Origin: Actinoplanes teichomyceticus ATCC 31121
GTDB taxonomy: Bacteria; Actinomycetota; Actinomycetes; Mycobacteriales; Micromonosporaceae
NCBI RefSeq assembly: GCF_003711105.1
Contig: NZ_CP023865.1
Span: forward strand, 1,400,001-1,464,000
Direction: 5' to 3'
DNA length: 64,000 nt
The translations under genes were made by a program, and so were the position numbers. Shown here piece by piece: positions 17,312 to 26,023 of the stretch; position 1 is the stretch's first letter, and every line of letters begins with the position of its first letter. The notes below the pieces were generated by a model. It was given only the letters and a program-made list of their open reading frames with translations. It was not told the DNA's origin and did no database searches.

Positions 17312-18127
17312 ATGGAGGTCAAGGCGCGCGGCCTGACGTTCGAGGTGGCCGAACAGGGCCCGGCGGACGGGGCGCCGGTGCTGCTGCTGCACGGCTTCCC
17401 GCAGGACCGCCGCGAGTTCGATCCGCTGCTGCCGCGGCTGCACGCGGCCGGGCTGCGGACCTACGCGATGGACCAGCGCGGCTACTCCCCGGGCGCGCGT
17501 CCGTCCGGGGCGCAGGCGTACCGGATCGGCGAGGCGGTCGCGGACGTGCTGGGGGTGCTGGACGCCCTGGGGCTGGAGTCGGTGCACCTGGTCGGGCACG
17601 ACTGGGGGGCCCAGGTGGGCTGGCTGGTGGCCGGCAAGCACCCGGAGCGGGTGCGCACGCTGACCGCGATCTCGGTGCCGCACCCGCGGGCGCTGCTGCT
17701 GGCGCTGCGGGTCCGGCCGACCCAGCGGGCGCGGTTCGCGTACTTCCCGGTGTTCCGCAGCGCGGGGGCCGAGCGGCTGCTGCTGGGCGCGGACGCGTTC
17801 GTGCTGCGCAGAATGCTCGCGCCGATCGGCGACCGGGCCCGGTTGTACGTCGAGGCGATGCGCGAGCCGGGACGGCTGACCACCGCGCTGCACTGGTACC
17901 GGGCGTTCCGGTCGACGGACATCGCCGACCTCGGCGAGATCACCGTGCCGACCACGTACGTCTGGAGCGACCGGGACGGGGTGGTCGGGCTGACCGCCGC
18001 GCTGCGCACCGCCGACTGGGTGCGCGGCGACTACCAGCTGGTGGCGATGCGCGGGGTCAGTCACTGGGTGCCCGAACAGGCGCCGCGGGAGCTGGGCGAC
18101 GCGGTGCTGGCCCGGATCGGCGTTTGA
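17312..18127 (+). CDS. Alpha/beta hydrolase, epoxide-hydrolase-like
   Basis: A 271-residue alpha/beta-hydrolase. The oxyanion HGFP lies at residues 27-30, and the nucleophile elbow reads GHDWG with Asp97, so it belongs with epoxide hydrolases and haloalkane dehalogenases rather than serine esterases. The acid is likely in WSDRDGVVG and the base is the His in GVSHWVP near the C-terminus. Cap tyrosines that would define an epoxide hydrolase are not certain. GGGAGGGAG precedes the ATG. It is divergent from the ykoEDC operon. Confidence 0.85.
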   Translation: MEVKARGLTFEVAEQGPADGAPVLLLHGFPQDRREFDPLLPRLHAAGLRTYAMDQRGYSPGARPSGAQAYRIGEAVADVLGVLDALGLESVHLVGHDWGAQVGWLVAGKHPERVRTLTAISVPHPRALLLALRVRPTQRARFAYFPVFRSAGAERLLLGADAFVLRRMLAPIGDRARLYVEAMREPGRLTTALHWYRAFRSTDIADLGEITVPTTYVWSDRDGVVGLTAALRTADWVRGDYQLVAMRGVSHWVPEQAPRELGDAVLARIGV

Positions 18128-18158
18128 GCACACCGATCATCGGGAATGCCGCGAGACC

Positions 18159-18710
18159 ATGGCCCCCGAGAAACGGCGCTCTCCGCAGGAGAGCGAGAAG
18201 CAGCGCTGGGACCGCAACTTCGCTGACCTGTTGCAGGAACTGCGAGTGGCGCAGACCGGCGTCCAGATCCTGTTCGCGTTCCTGTTGACCCTGCCGTTCT
18301 CCAACGGTTTCCCGAAAGCCACCGATTTCCAGAAGGACACCTACATGGTGGCCCTGATCAGCGCCGCGTTCGCGACCGCGCTGATCATCTCACCGGTGGC
18401 CTTCCACCGGGCGCTGTTCCGCCAGGGCCGCAAGCCGGAACTGGTCCGGTACTCGCACCGGATGGCCAGCGGCGGGCTGGCCTGCATGCTGGTGTCGATG
18501 GTCGCCAGTGTGCTGCTGGTCACCGACTTCGTGCTGGACGGGCGCTGGGCGGTGGCGCTGAGCGTGGTCACCGCCGGCTGGTTCCTCACCTTCTGGGCGA
18601 TCCTGCCGGTCACCCACCGCAACTGGGGTGAGGACGACGACAAGGACGGTTACGTCATGGACGACGACTCCGGCGTCAGCGGCGGGAACCGCGCAGGCCG
18701 AGACGCCTGA
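18159..18710 (+). CDS. DUF6328-type membrane protein
   Basis: A 183-residue protein with an N-terminal cytoplasmic helix (EKQRWDRNFADLLQELRVAQTGVQILFAFLL) leading into four hydrophobic segments, the pattern of actinobacterial DUF6328 proteins. The C-terminus is acidic and unstructured (WGEDDDKDGYVMDDDSG). The function is unknown. Its last 35 bases overlap the convergent membrane-protein gene. Confidence 0.7.
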   Translation: MAPEKRRSPQESEKQRWDRNFADLLQELRVAQTGVQILFAFLLTLPFSNGFPKATDFQKDTYMVALISAAFATALIISPVAFHRALFRQGRKPELVRYSHRMASGGLACMLVSMVASVLLVTDFVLDGRWAVALSVVTAGWFLTFWAILPVTHRNWGEDDDKDGYVMDDDSGVSGGNRAGRDA

Positions 18711-19302
18711 GCTCCAGCTCGGCCAGGGCGTCGACCGCCGCGGCGTCGCCGGCCCGCCAGCTCTGCGCGATGTCCGGGCCCATCCGGGCCAGCTCGCCGA
18801 GCGGGCGGGACGCCAGCGCGCGCAGCGCCAGCAGATCCCGCCCGGCCGGCAGGTCACGCACCGACCGCGCCACTGCGGCCCGCCGGATCCAGCGCAGCCG
18901 CAACGGCAGCCAGAGGAACAGCACCAGGGCCAGCGGCGCCGCCAGGGCGATCAGCGGCAGGATCAGCGCCAGCTTCCCGACCAGCTCCTGCTGCTGCCGG
19001 CCGGCCTCGGCCAGCGAGCGGGCGGCGTCGGCGGCCCCGGCGAACGGCCGGGTGAGATCGTCGCCGACCACCGGCACCCGGCCCACCTTGCCACCGGCGT
19101 CGGCCAGGTTTCCGGCGATGCCGCTGCCCGCGTCCTGCAGCTTCTGACCGGGCACGGCCAGCTTCTCCACCACGTCGTGAATCCAGATCGCGACGCGGAT
19201 CCACAGGTACACCCAGACGACGACGAGGACGTCGGTGACCACTTGGCGGACGGCGGTGGGCGCCCGGTCGGCATAGAGCTTCACAAGCGCCAAGCCTCGC
19301 AC
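18676..19302 (-). CDS. Membrane protein at the end of the zinc operon
   Basis: A 208-residue protein with one hydrophobic segment near residues 22-42, an extracytoplasmic stretch, and a second double hydrophobic region near residues 108-135, followed by an Arg/Leu-rich cytoplasmic helix. No family is recognised. Its GTG start lies immediately after the zur stop; a second GTG at 19284 is possible. Its place at the end of znuACB-smtB-zur suggests a link to zinc or envelope stress, but nothing in the sequence proves this. Confidence 0.6.
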   Translation of the reverse strand: MRGLALVKLYADRAPTAVRQVVTDVLVVVWVYLWIRVAIWIHDVVEKLAVPGQKLQDAGSGIAGNLADAGGKVGRVPVVGDDLTRPFAGAADAARSLAEAGRQQQELVGKLALILPLIALAAPLALVLFLWLPLRLRWIRRAAVARSVRDLPAGRDLLALRALASRPLGELARMGPDIAQSWRAGDAAAVDALAELELRRLGLRGSRR

Positions 19303-19707
19303 TCAGCCCGCGGCGGCGCACTCCGGACAGGTGCCGAAGATTTCCAGCGTGTGCGCCACGTCCACGAAGCCGTGCTCACCGGCCACCTTGTCGGCCCACG
19401 ACTCCACCGCCGGGCCGAGCACCTCGACCGTCCGCCCGCAGGAGCGGCACACCAGGTGGTGGTGGTGTCCCTGACTGCACCGCCGGTACAGGTGCTCGCC
19501 GCCGGGCGGGCGCATCACGTCCACCTCGCCGGCGTCGGCCAGCCCCTGCAGCGTGCGGTACACCGTGGTCAGGCCGACCCGCTCGCCGCGGTCACGCAGC
19601 ATCGCGTGCAGGTCCTGCGCGCTGTGGAAGCCCTCGGTCTCGGCGAGCACGGCACTCACCGCGTTTCGCTGCTTGGTGTTGCGCGGGGCGCTGCTCTCCG
19701 GGCTCAC
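19303..19707 (-). CDS. zur: Fur-family zinc regulator Zur
   Basis: A 134-residue Fur-family repressor. The winged-helix part includes FHSAQDLHAMLRDRGERVGLTTVYRTLQ. The metal-binding part has GHHHHLVCRSCG, and the structural zinc site is completed by the C-terminal CPEC. Zur represses zinc uptake when zinc is sufficient. The GTG overlaps the stop of the ArsR-family gene (GTGA). A TGAGAATGATTGTCA site upstream of znuA is its likely operator, so the operon would include its own repressor. Confidence 0.9.
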   Translation of the reverse strand: MSPESSAPRNTKQRNAVSAVLAETEGFHSAQDLHAMLRDRGERVGLTTVYRTLQGLADAGEVDVMRPPGGEHLYRRCSQGHHHHLVCRSCGRTVEVLGPAVESWADKVAGEHGFVDVAHTLEIFGTCPECAAAG

Positions 19708-20066
19708 AATCGGTTCTCCCTCGCATGGCTGACGGCGTCGGCGACGATGTGCGCGACGTGTTCGTCCACCAGGGAGTATGCGATCTCCCGGCCACGTCGG
19801 ACACCCCGCACCACGCCGGCTCCGCGCAACACCCGCAGGTGCTGCGAGACCAGCGGCTGCGGGGCGCCGAGGCGGGCGACCAGATCGTGCACGCAGCGTT
19901 CGCCCGCGCCGAGCTCCGCCACGATGGCGATCCGGATCGGGGCGGACAGCGCCCGCAGCAGGCCTCCCGCGGCCTCGTACGCTTCGTAACCGGTGGCCGT
20001 CGTGGTGCCGACCACCGTACCGCGTGGGGCGTCCGGGGCCGGTGCGCCCGGGGCCGGCTCAGGCAT
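19704..20066 (-). CDS. ArsR/SmtB-family zinc-sensing repressor
   Basis: A 120-residue winged-helix protein (LSAPIRIAIVAELGAGERCVHDL, then QPLVSQHLRVLRGAGVV). The last helix carries DEHVAHIVADAVSHARE, which exactly fits the alpha-5 zinc-site pattern D-x-H-x10-H-x2-E of SmtB/ZiaR/CzrA proteins. It therefore very likely senses zinc. The pairing with zur matches the smtB-zur pair of mycobacteria. It overlaps znuB by eight bases and zur by four. Confidence 0.88.
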   Translation of the reverse strand: MPEPAPGAPAPDAPRGTVVGTTTATGYEAYEAAGGLLRALSAPIRIAIVAELGAGERCVHDLVARLGAPQPLVSQHLRVLRGAGVVRGVRRGREIAYSLVDEHVAHIVADAVSHARENRL

Positions 20067-20928
20067 GGAGCACGACGTCCGGGGGTTCCGGCCGGACCGC
20101 GGGCTCGGCGGTGCGCCGGCGCATCCGGTGCCGCAGCGCGCCGGCCGCGGCGGTGAGCAGGAACGCGGCCAGCGCCAGCAGCACGGTGGTGGCGCCCGGC
20201 GCGGTGTCGATCTGCCCGGACAGCACCACGCCCGCGCCGGCCGCGCCGATGCCGATCAGCATGGCCAGCGCCATGGTCGCCCGGAACCCGCGGGTGATCT
20301 GCTGGGCGGCGGCGACCGGGACCACCATGAGGGCGGAGACCAGCAGCAGGCCCACGGTACGCATGGCGATGGTCACGGTGACCGCGGTGGTGACCGCGAG
20401 CAGGAGGTTGAGCGTACGCACCGGCAGGCCACTGACCCGGGCGTACTCCTCGTCGTTGCAGAGCGCGAACAGAGCCGGCCGGAACACCAGCATGGCGATC
20501 AGCACCGCCGCCCCCAGCCCGGCGATCACCGCGATGTCCTGCGACGACGTGGTGATCAGCGAGCCGAAGAGGTACTGCATCAGGCTGGCGTTGCTGCTGT
20601 CGTCGGAGAGCCCGACCAGCACCACGCCACCGGCGATGCCGCCGTAGAACAGCAGCGCCAGGGCCAGGTCGCCGGAGGTCCGCCCGCGCTCGCGGACCAG
20701 CTCGACGGCGACCGCGCCGGCCACCGACACCAGCACCGCGGTGAGCACCGGCGACTGGTGGGTGAGCAGGCCCACGCCGACCCCGGTCAGCGCCACGTGG
20801 CCGATCCCGTCGCCGATCAGCGACAGCCGCCGCTGCACCAGGTAGACGCCGAGCGCCGGGGCGGCCAGCCCGATGATCAGCGCGCCGGCCAGGGCGCGCA
20901 GCATGAAGGGATAGGTCAGCAGATCCAT
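20059..20928 (-). CDS. znuB: Zinc ABC transporter permease ZnuB
   Basis: A 289-residue membrane protein of the metal-ion ABC-3 permease family with about eight hydrophobic segments. The family landmarks GVYLVQRRLSLIGDGIGHVAL (residues 27-47) and LMVVPVAAAQQITR near residue 220 are present; the latter contacts the ATPase. GGAGAC precedes the ATG. It follows znuC by 13 bp and overlaps the ArsR-family gene. Confidence 0.92.
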   Translation of the reverse strand: MDLLTYPFMLRALAGALIIGLAAPALGVYLVQRRLSLIGDGIGHVALTGVGVGLLTHQSPVLTAVLVSVAGAVAVELVRERGRTSGDLALALLFYGGIAGGVVLVGLSDDSSNASLMQYLFGSLITTSSQDIAVIAGLGAAVLIAMLVFRPALFALCNDEEYARVSGLPVRTLNLLLAVTTAVTVTIAMRTVGLLLVSALMVVPVAAAQQITRGFRATMALAMLIGIGAAGAGVVLSGQIDTAPGATTVLLALAAFLLTAAAGALRHRMRRRTAEPAVRPEPPDVVLHA

Positions 20929-20941
20929 CGGTCCGTCTCCA

Positions 20942-21724
20942 CTAGAACGCGTTCATCCCCTCGGTCGGCGCCCACTCGCAGATGCCGGCCTTCTCCTCGT
21001 CGGCGTGCGGGTGCACGTGGTCGTGTCCCGGCTCGGCGTGGTGACCGGCCGGCTCCGGCGGGGCCCCCGCGTGCGCGATCCGCCCCTCGTGCACCACCAC
21101 CGCGCGCCCGATCAGCGGCCGCAGCGGCCCCAGCTCGTGCAGCACCAGCAGGATCGTCCCGCCACCGGCGGCGAACCGGGTCAGCGCCCCGGCGAACGCC
21201 TCCTGGCTGGCCGCGTCCACCCCGGCGGTCGGCTCGTCCAGCACCAGCAGGTCCGGCTTGCCGGCCAGCGCCCGGGCGATCAGGGTGCGCTGCTGCTGGC
21301 CGCCGGAGAGGGTGCCGACCGGATCGTTGATGCGCTCCAGCAGCCCTACCGAGTCGAGCGCCTGGTGCACCGCGGCGCGGTCGGCGGCCCCGGGCGGCCG
21401 GAACAGGCCGCGGCGGGCCAGCCGGCCGGACGCCACCACCTCGCCGACCGTGGCCGGGACGCCGCTGCCGGCGCCGATGCGCTGCGGCACGTACCCGAGG
21501 CGGGCCCACTGCCGGAACCGCCGCTGCGGCGTGCCGAACAGCTCGATCTCGCCGCGGCGCACCGGGACCAGGCCGAGGATCGTCCGGATCAGGGTGGACT
21601 TGCCGGAGCCGTTCGCCCCCAGCACCGCGACCACGTCGCCGGAGGCGACGCTGAGGGTGACGTCGCGCAGGATGTCCCGGCCGTCATAGCCGGCCGCCAC
21701 GTGGCGCACCTCGACAACGCTCAT
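20942..21724 (-). CDS. znuC: Zinc ABC transporter ATPase ZnuC
   Basis: A 260-residue ABC ATPase with Walker A GANGSGKST, the signature LSGGQQQR and LLVLDEPTAGVD. The C-terminal tail is His-rich (HHAEPGHDHVHPHADEE), as in many zinc transporter ATPases. It lies between the binding-protein and permease genes. The tail ends in MNAF just before znuB. Confidence 0.93.
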   Translation of the reverse strand: MSVVEVRHVAAGYDGRDILRDVTLSVASGDVVAVLGANGSGKSTLIRTILGLVPVRRGEIELFGTPQRRFRQWARLGYVPQRIGAGSGVPATVGEVVASGRLARRGLFRPPGAADRAAVHQALDSVGLLERINDPVGTLSGGQQQRTLIARALAGKPDLLVLDEPTAGVDAASQEAFAGALTRFAAGGGTILLVLHELGPLRPLIGRAVVVHEGRIAHAGAPPEPAGHHAEPGHDHVHPHADEEKAGICEWAPTEGMNAF

Positions 21725-21809
21725 GAGGCGCCTTCCTTGTCAAGCCGTCCCGGCCGGCGCCGGCGGGGACGCCGGGCCGGTGCGGGTGGGGGGAGTTCGG
21801 CGCGGCCGG

Positions 21810-22727
21810 TCATGACGAGCATCCCAGCGCCGTGGTGAGCGCGGCCAGGTTGGCGCGCATCACCGAGAAGTAGTCCGCGTCCGGGTCGGTGAGGCCCTCC
21901 AGCGGGTCGAGCACCGCCGTGCTGGCGCCGGCCTCCCGGGCGATCGTCTCGGCGACCTTCGGGCTGACCAGCGTCTCGAAGAAGATCGTGGTGGTGCCGT
22001 GCGCCCGGGCCTGCGCGGCGACCTCGGCGAGGCGGCGCGGCGACGGCTCGGCCTCCGGGTCGATGCCGGTGATCCCGATCTGGGTCAGGTGGTAGCGCTC
22101 CGCCAGGTAGCCGAACGCGGTGTGGCTGGTGACCAGCTCGCGCCGGGCGCAGGTGGCCAGGCCCGCACGGAACTCGCCGTCCAGGTCGGTGAGCTGCCGG
22201 CGCAGGGCGGCGGCGCGGGCGGTGTAGTCGGTGGCGTGTGCCGGGTCGAGACCGGCCAGCCGCCGGGCGAGGTCGTCGCCGATCGTGGCCAGCCGGGTCG
22301 GGTCCAGCCAGACGTGCGGGTCGGTGGCCCCGTGTTCGTGCCCCTCGTGCTCTTCGTGCTCCTCCTCGGTCTCCCCGGCGTGCCGGAGGCCGACCGCGGT
22401 GGACACGTCGTACCCCTGCTCCGGCGCGTTCTGCGCGACGGCCTCGTCCACCGCGGGCTGGAAGCCGTGCAGGTAGACGGCGACCCTGGCGTCGACGATC
22501 CGGGCCACCTGGCGCGGGCTCAGCTCCACGTCGTGCGGCTCGGCGCCGGGCTTGGTGAGGTTGGTGACCCGGACCAGGTCGCCGCCGACACGCTCGCTGA
22601 CGAACTGCAGGGGGTAGAACGCGGCCACGACCGGGAGCCGGCCGCCGGTGTCCGCCGGCGCGCCGCAGCCGGCCGCCGCGACCGACGTGGCCGCGACGAG
22701 CAGCGGGGCGAGCAGGCGGCGCATCAT
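21810..22727 (-). CDS. znuA: Zinc ABC transporter binding lipoprotein ZnuA
   Basis: A 305-residue periplasmic-type (cluster A-I) metal-binding protein. The signal peptide ends in the lipobox AAGC. Metal ligands are seen in AEPHDVELSP (first His), ATDPHVWLDP (second His), a TSHTAFGY third His, and an Asp/Glu near the C-terminus (DPLEGLTDPDADYF). The loop between is acidic and His-rich (HEEHEGHEHG), typical for zinc. First gene of the operon; a Zur-like palindrome lies 22 bp upstream. An 85-bp spacer with GC-rich inverted repeats separates it from znuC. Confidence 0.93.
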   Translation of the reverse strand: MMRRLLAPLLVAATSVAAAGCGAPADTGGRLPVVAAFYPLQFVSERVGGDLVRVTNLTKPGAEPHDVELSPRQVARIVDARVAVYLHGFQPAVDEAVAQNAPEQGYDVSTAVGLRHAGETEEEHEEHEGHEHGATDPHVWLDPTRLATIGDDLARRLAGLDPAHATDYTARAAALRRQLTDLDGEFRAGLATCARRELVTSHTAFGYLAERYHLTQIGITGIDPEAEPSPRRLAEVAAQARAHGTTTIFFETLVSPKVAETIAREAGASTAVLDPLEGLTDPDADYFSVMRANLAALTTALGCSS

Positions 22728-22748
22728 GGCACCAACTGTCGTCGATAA

Positions 22749-22763
22749 TGAGAATGATTGTCA
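22749..22763. promoter_or_regulatory. Zur box upstream of znuA
   Basis: TGAGAATGATTGTCA fits the 7-1-7 actinobacterial Zur pattern TGAxAATxATTxTCA. It lies between znuA and the DUF6703 gene. Confidence 0.8.
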
Positions 22764-22776
22764 AAAGCGCATAGGT

Positions 22777-23031
22777 TCACAGCACCTTGCTGAGCGCGGC
22801 CACGACCAGCAGGGTGAGCAGCACCACCCGGACCACCCGGGTGACCGGCGACTGCACCGGCCAGGTGGTGAAGGTCAGCGTGGCCAGCCCGGCCGCCAGC
22901 ACGCCCAGCAACAGCGCGCCGACGATCCCGGGCAGGAACAGCCCGGCCAGCAGCAGGGCCAGCGCCGCGACGAACGCGACGGTCGGATTGACCCGGGCCA
23001 GGCGGCGCAGGAAATGGTCGGACGTCGTCAC
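22777..23031 (-). CDS. DUF6703-type small membrane protein
   Basis: An 84-residue protein with three hydrophobic segments: NPTVAFVAALALLLAGLFLP, then GALLLGVLAAGLATLTF, then VVRVVLLTLLVVAALSKVL. The order and the RVNPTVAF start match actinobacterial DUF6703 proteins of unknown role. A GTG start with GGGAG upstream is preferred over the longer open frame, which is antisense to the next gene. It reads toward the Zur box, so it may share control with znuA. Confidence 0.72.
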   Translation of the reverse strand: MTTSDHFLRRLARVNPTVAFVAALALLLAGLFLPGIVGALLLGVLAAGLATLTFTTWPVQSPVTRVVRVVLLTLLVVAALSKVL

Positions 23032-23064
23032 AGCGGCTCCCGTCGGCGTGCGTACCCTCGTCAC

Positions 23065-23406
23065 ATGCTGGTGCTCAACCGTTTCCTGGTCCCGCCGGAC
23101 ACGCAAGACGGCTTCCTGGAGCAGGCGCACGCCGCGCTCGCCGCCCTGGCCCGCTGTCCCGGTTACCGGTCCGGCCGGCTCACCCGGGCCCTGGAGGACA
23201 CCGCGAGCTGGGCCCTGGTGACCGAGTGGGAGTCGGTCGGAGCGTACCGCCGCGCGCTGGGCGCGTTCGACGTCAAGGTGCACGCCACCCCGCTGCTCGC
23301 CCGGGCGCTGGACGAGCCGTCCGCCTTCGAGACGCTGGCCGGCGCCGGGCCGGGGGAGCAGGTCGTGGTCACCGCCAGTGACCGGGCCGCCGAGCCGTGG
23401 CGCTGA
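23065..23406 (+). CDS. Antibiotic biosynthesis monooxygenase (ABM)-domain protein
   Basis: A 113-residue protein with the dimeric alpha/beta-barrel pattern of ABM proteins: LVLNRFLVPPDTQDGFLEQAHAAL, then CPGYRSGRL and the WALVTEWESVGAYRRAL helix. Such proteins are small oxygenases or heme/quinone-handling enzymes; the substrate is not evident. Start ATG 23065, no clear Shine-Dalgarno. It is followed closely by a membrane-anchored protein gene. Confidence 0.72.
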   Translation: MLVLNRFLVPPDTQDGFLEQAHAALAALARCPGYRSGRLTRALEDTASWALVTEWESVGAYRRALGAFDVKVHATPLLARALDEPSAFETLAGAGPGEQVVVTASDRAAEPWR

Positions 23407-23423
23407 ACACTAGGCTGGGTGAC

Positions 23424-23957
23424 ATGACCTACGGTCAACCGCCCACATCGTACGCGCCGGCGCCGGCTCCGGCGCCGGTCGCGCCGCCCCCGCCGCCCGG
23501 TCCGGGCGTGCACCCGCCGTTCCCGGCGCCCCCGGTCGAGGGCCGTGGCCGGCGGATCGGGCTCGGGCTCGGCGTCGGCGCGGGCATCCTGGTGCTGGTC
23601 TGCGGTGGCGGGCTGGCCGCGGTGATCGGTCTGGCCGTCGCGATGACCGGCGCCGCCAACGAGCAGGCGCACATCGTGGTCAGCGACTATCTGGACGCGG
23701 TGCAGGACGGCGACTACGACAAGGCGTACGCGCAGCTCTGCCAGGACACCAAGGACGTCACCACGCTCGGCGAGTACCGCCGGCGGATGGCCCAGCAGGA
23801 GCGGTTCGACAGCTACCACGTCGGCGACGTCGATCTCGTGACCGGTGAGGTCCCGGTCGACCTGACCTATCCCGGCGGCGCCGTCGACCACGTCGAGGCG
23901 CAGCTCGGGCAGAACAGCAGCACGGGCGCGTTCGAGGTGTGCAGTCTCGGGGAGTAA
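23424..23957 (+). CDS. Membrane-anchored protein with extracellular DUF4878-like domain
   Basis: A 177-residue protein. Residues 1-40 are Pro/Ala-rich and cytoplasmic. Residues 46-76 form one membrane segment. The rest is outside: an NTF2-like fold pattern beginning VVSDYLDAVQDGDYDKAYAQLC, with two cysteines (Cys106-type and the C-terminal EVCSLGE) that could pair. This layout is common in actinobacterial envelope proteins of unknown function. Confidence 0.65.
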   Translation: MTYGQPPTSYAPAPAPAPVAPPPPPGPGVHPPFPAPPVEGRGRRIGLGLGVGAGILVLVCGGGLAAVIGLAVAMTGAANEQAHIVVSDYLDAVQDGDYDKAYAQLCQDTKDVTTLGEYRRRMAQQERFDSYHVGDVDLVTGEVPVDLTYPGGAVDHVEAQLGQNSSTGAFEVCSLGE

Positions 23958-24017
23958 CCTCGCTATTCGTCCCATCACCGACCACCCCCGCCGACACCCA
24001 GCCGGCGTAGGAGACTC

Positions 24018-25397
<1,380 letters not shown>

Positions 25398-25408
25398 GGA
25401 TCGAAGCT

Positions 25409-25450
25409 CGACGAACGCCGGGTGCCGGGTGCGGCACCCGGCGTTCGTCG
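25409..25450 (+). terminator. glyS terminator hairpin
   Basis: A perfect 18-bp stem (CGACGAACGCCGGGTGCC with its complement) and a 6-base loop lie 12 bases after the glyS stop. Confidence 0.9.
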
Positions 25451-25579
25451 TGTTCCCACCTCTCCGTGCACCCGTTCAGGTGACGACTGACATCTAGTCG
25501 CGGCGCTATAGTCCTCTCCAGCGTGAAAAGCGCGACGCCGGTCGGTCGACCGGCTACCCTTCACCCCCGGAGGCACCGC

Positions 25580-25972
25580 ATGCCCACCCTGGAAGACCGC
25601 GTCACCCGCCTGGAGGAGCGCATGGACGAGCAGGAGGGGCTCCGCGCCGGCCAGGATCGCGACCTGGCGGACATCGGCGAGAAGCTCAAGGGCCAGGAGA
25701 GGCTTCTCAAGGGCCTCGCGGCAACCCAGTCCGAGCACACCGCGACCCTCGCCCGGCACACCGCGACCCTTGCGCAGCACACCGCGATCCTGGAGGAGCA
25801 CACCGCGACCCTTGCGCAGCACACCGCGATCCTGGAGGAGCACACCGCGATCCTGGAGGAGCACACCGTCAGGCTGGACCGCCTGGAGACGAAGGTGGAT
25901 CGCCTCACGGACGGCATGCAGAAGATCATCGGCATGCTGGACACGCTGATCGGGCGCCAGGGCGGCCGGTAG
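25580..25972 (+). CDS. Heptad-repeat coiled-coil protein
   Basis: A 130-residue, almost wholly helical protein. The middle consists of strict seven-residue repeats of the type ATLAQHT and AILEEHT (about residues 53-95), flanked by Leu-heptad segments (LEDRVTRLEERM and LDRLETKVDRLTDGM). The DNA repeats exactly every 21 or 42 bp. No signal or membrane segment is present. GGAGGCACCGC precedes the ATG. The function is unknown; oligomerisation is the only safe inference. A possible promoter with TATAGT lies near 25507. Confidence 0.75.
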   Translation: MPTLEDRVTRLEERMDEQEGLRAGQDRDLADIGEKLKGQERLLKGLAATQSEHTATLARHTATLAQHTAILEEHTATLAQHTAILEEHTAILEEHTVRLDRLETKVDRLTDGMQKIIGMLDTLIGRQGGR

Positions 25973-26023
25973 CGGGAGCGGGCGGTTCGAGGTTGCCGGG
26001 CCGAGCGTGTCACCCTAGAGCGC

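Noticed and set aside
12802..18288. A very long rightward open frame (over 1800 codons)
   Set aside because: It runs antisense to five well-supported genes (PHP, ykoC, ykoD, ykoE and the riboswitch). It is a product of high GC codon bias, with Arg/Gly/Ala/Gln-rich content and no domain.
25480..25530. Promoter with TATAGT before the coiled-coil gene
   Set aside because: TATAGT near 25507 is a fair -10, but no -35 at suitable spacing is convincing, so it is mentioned only within the gene entry.
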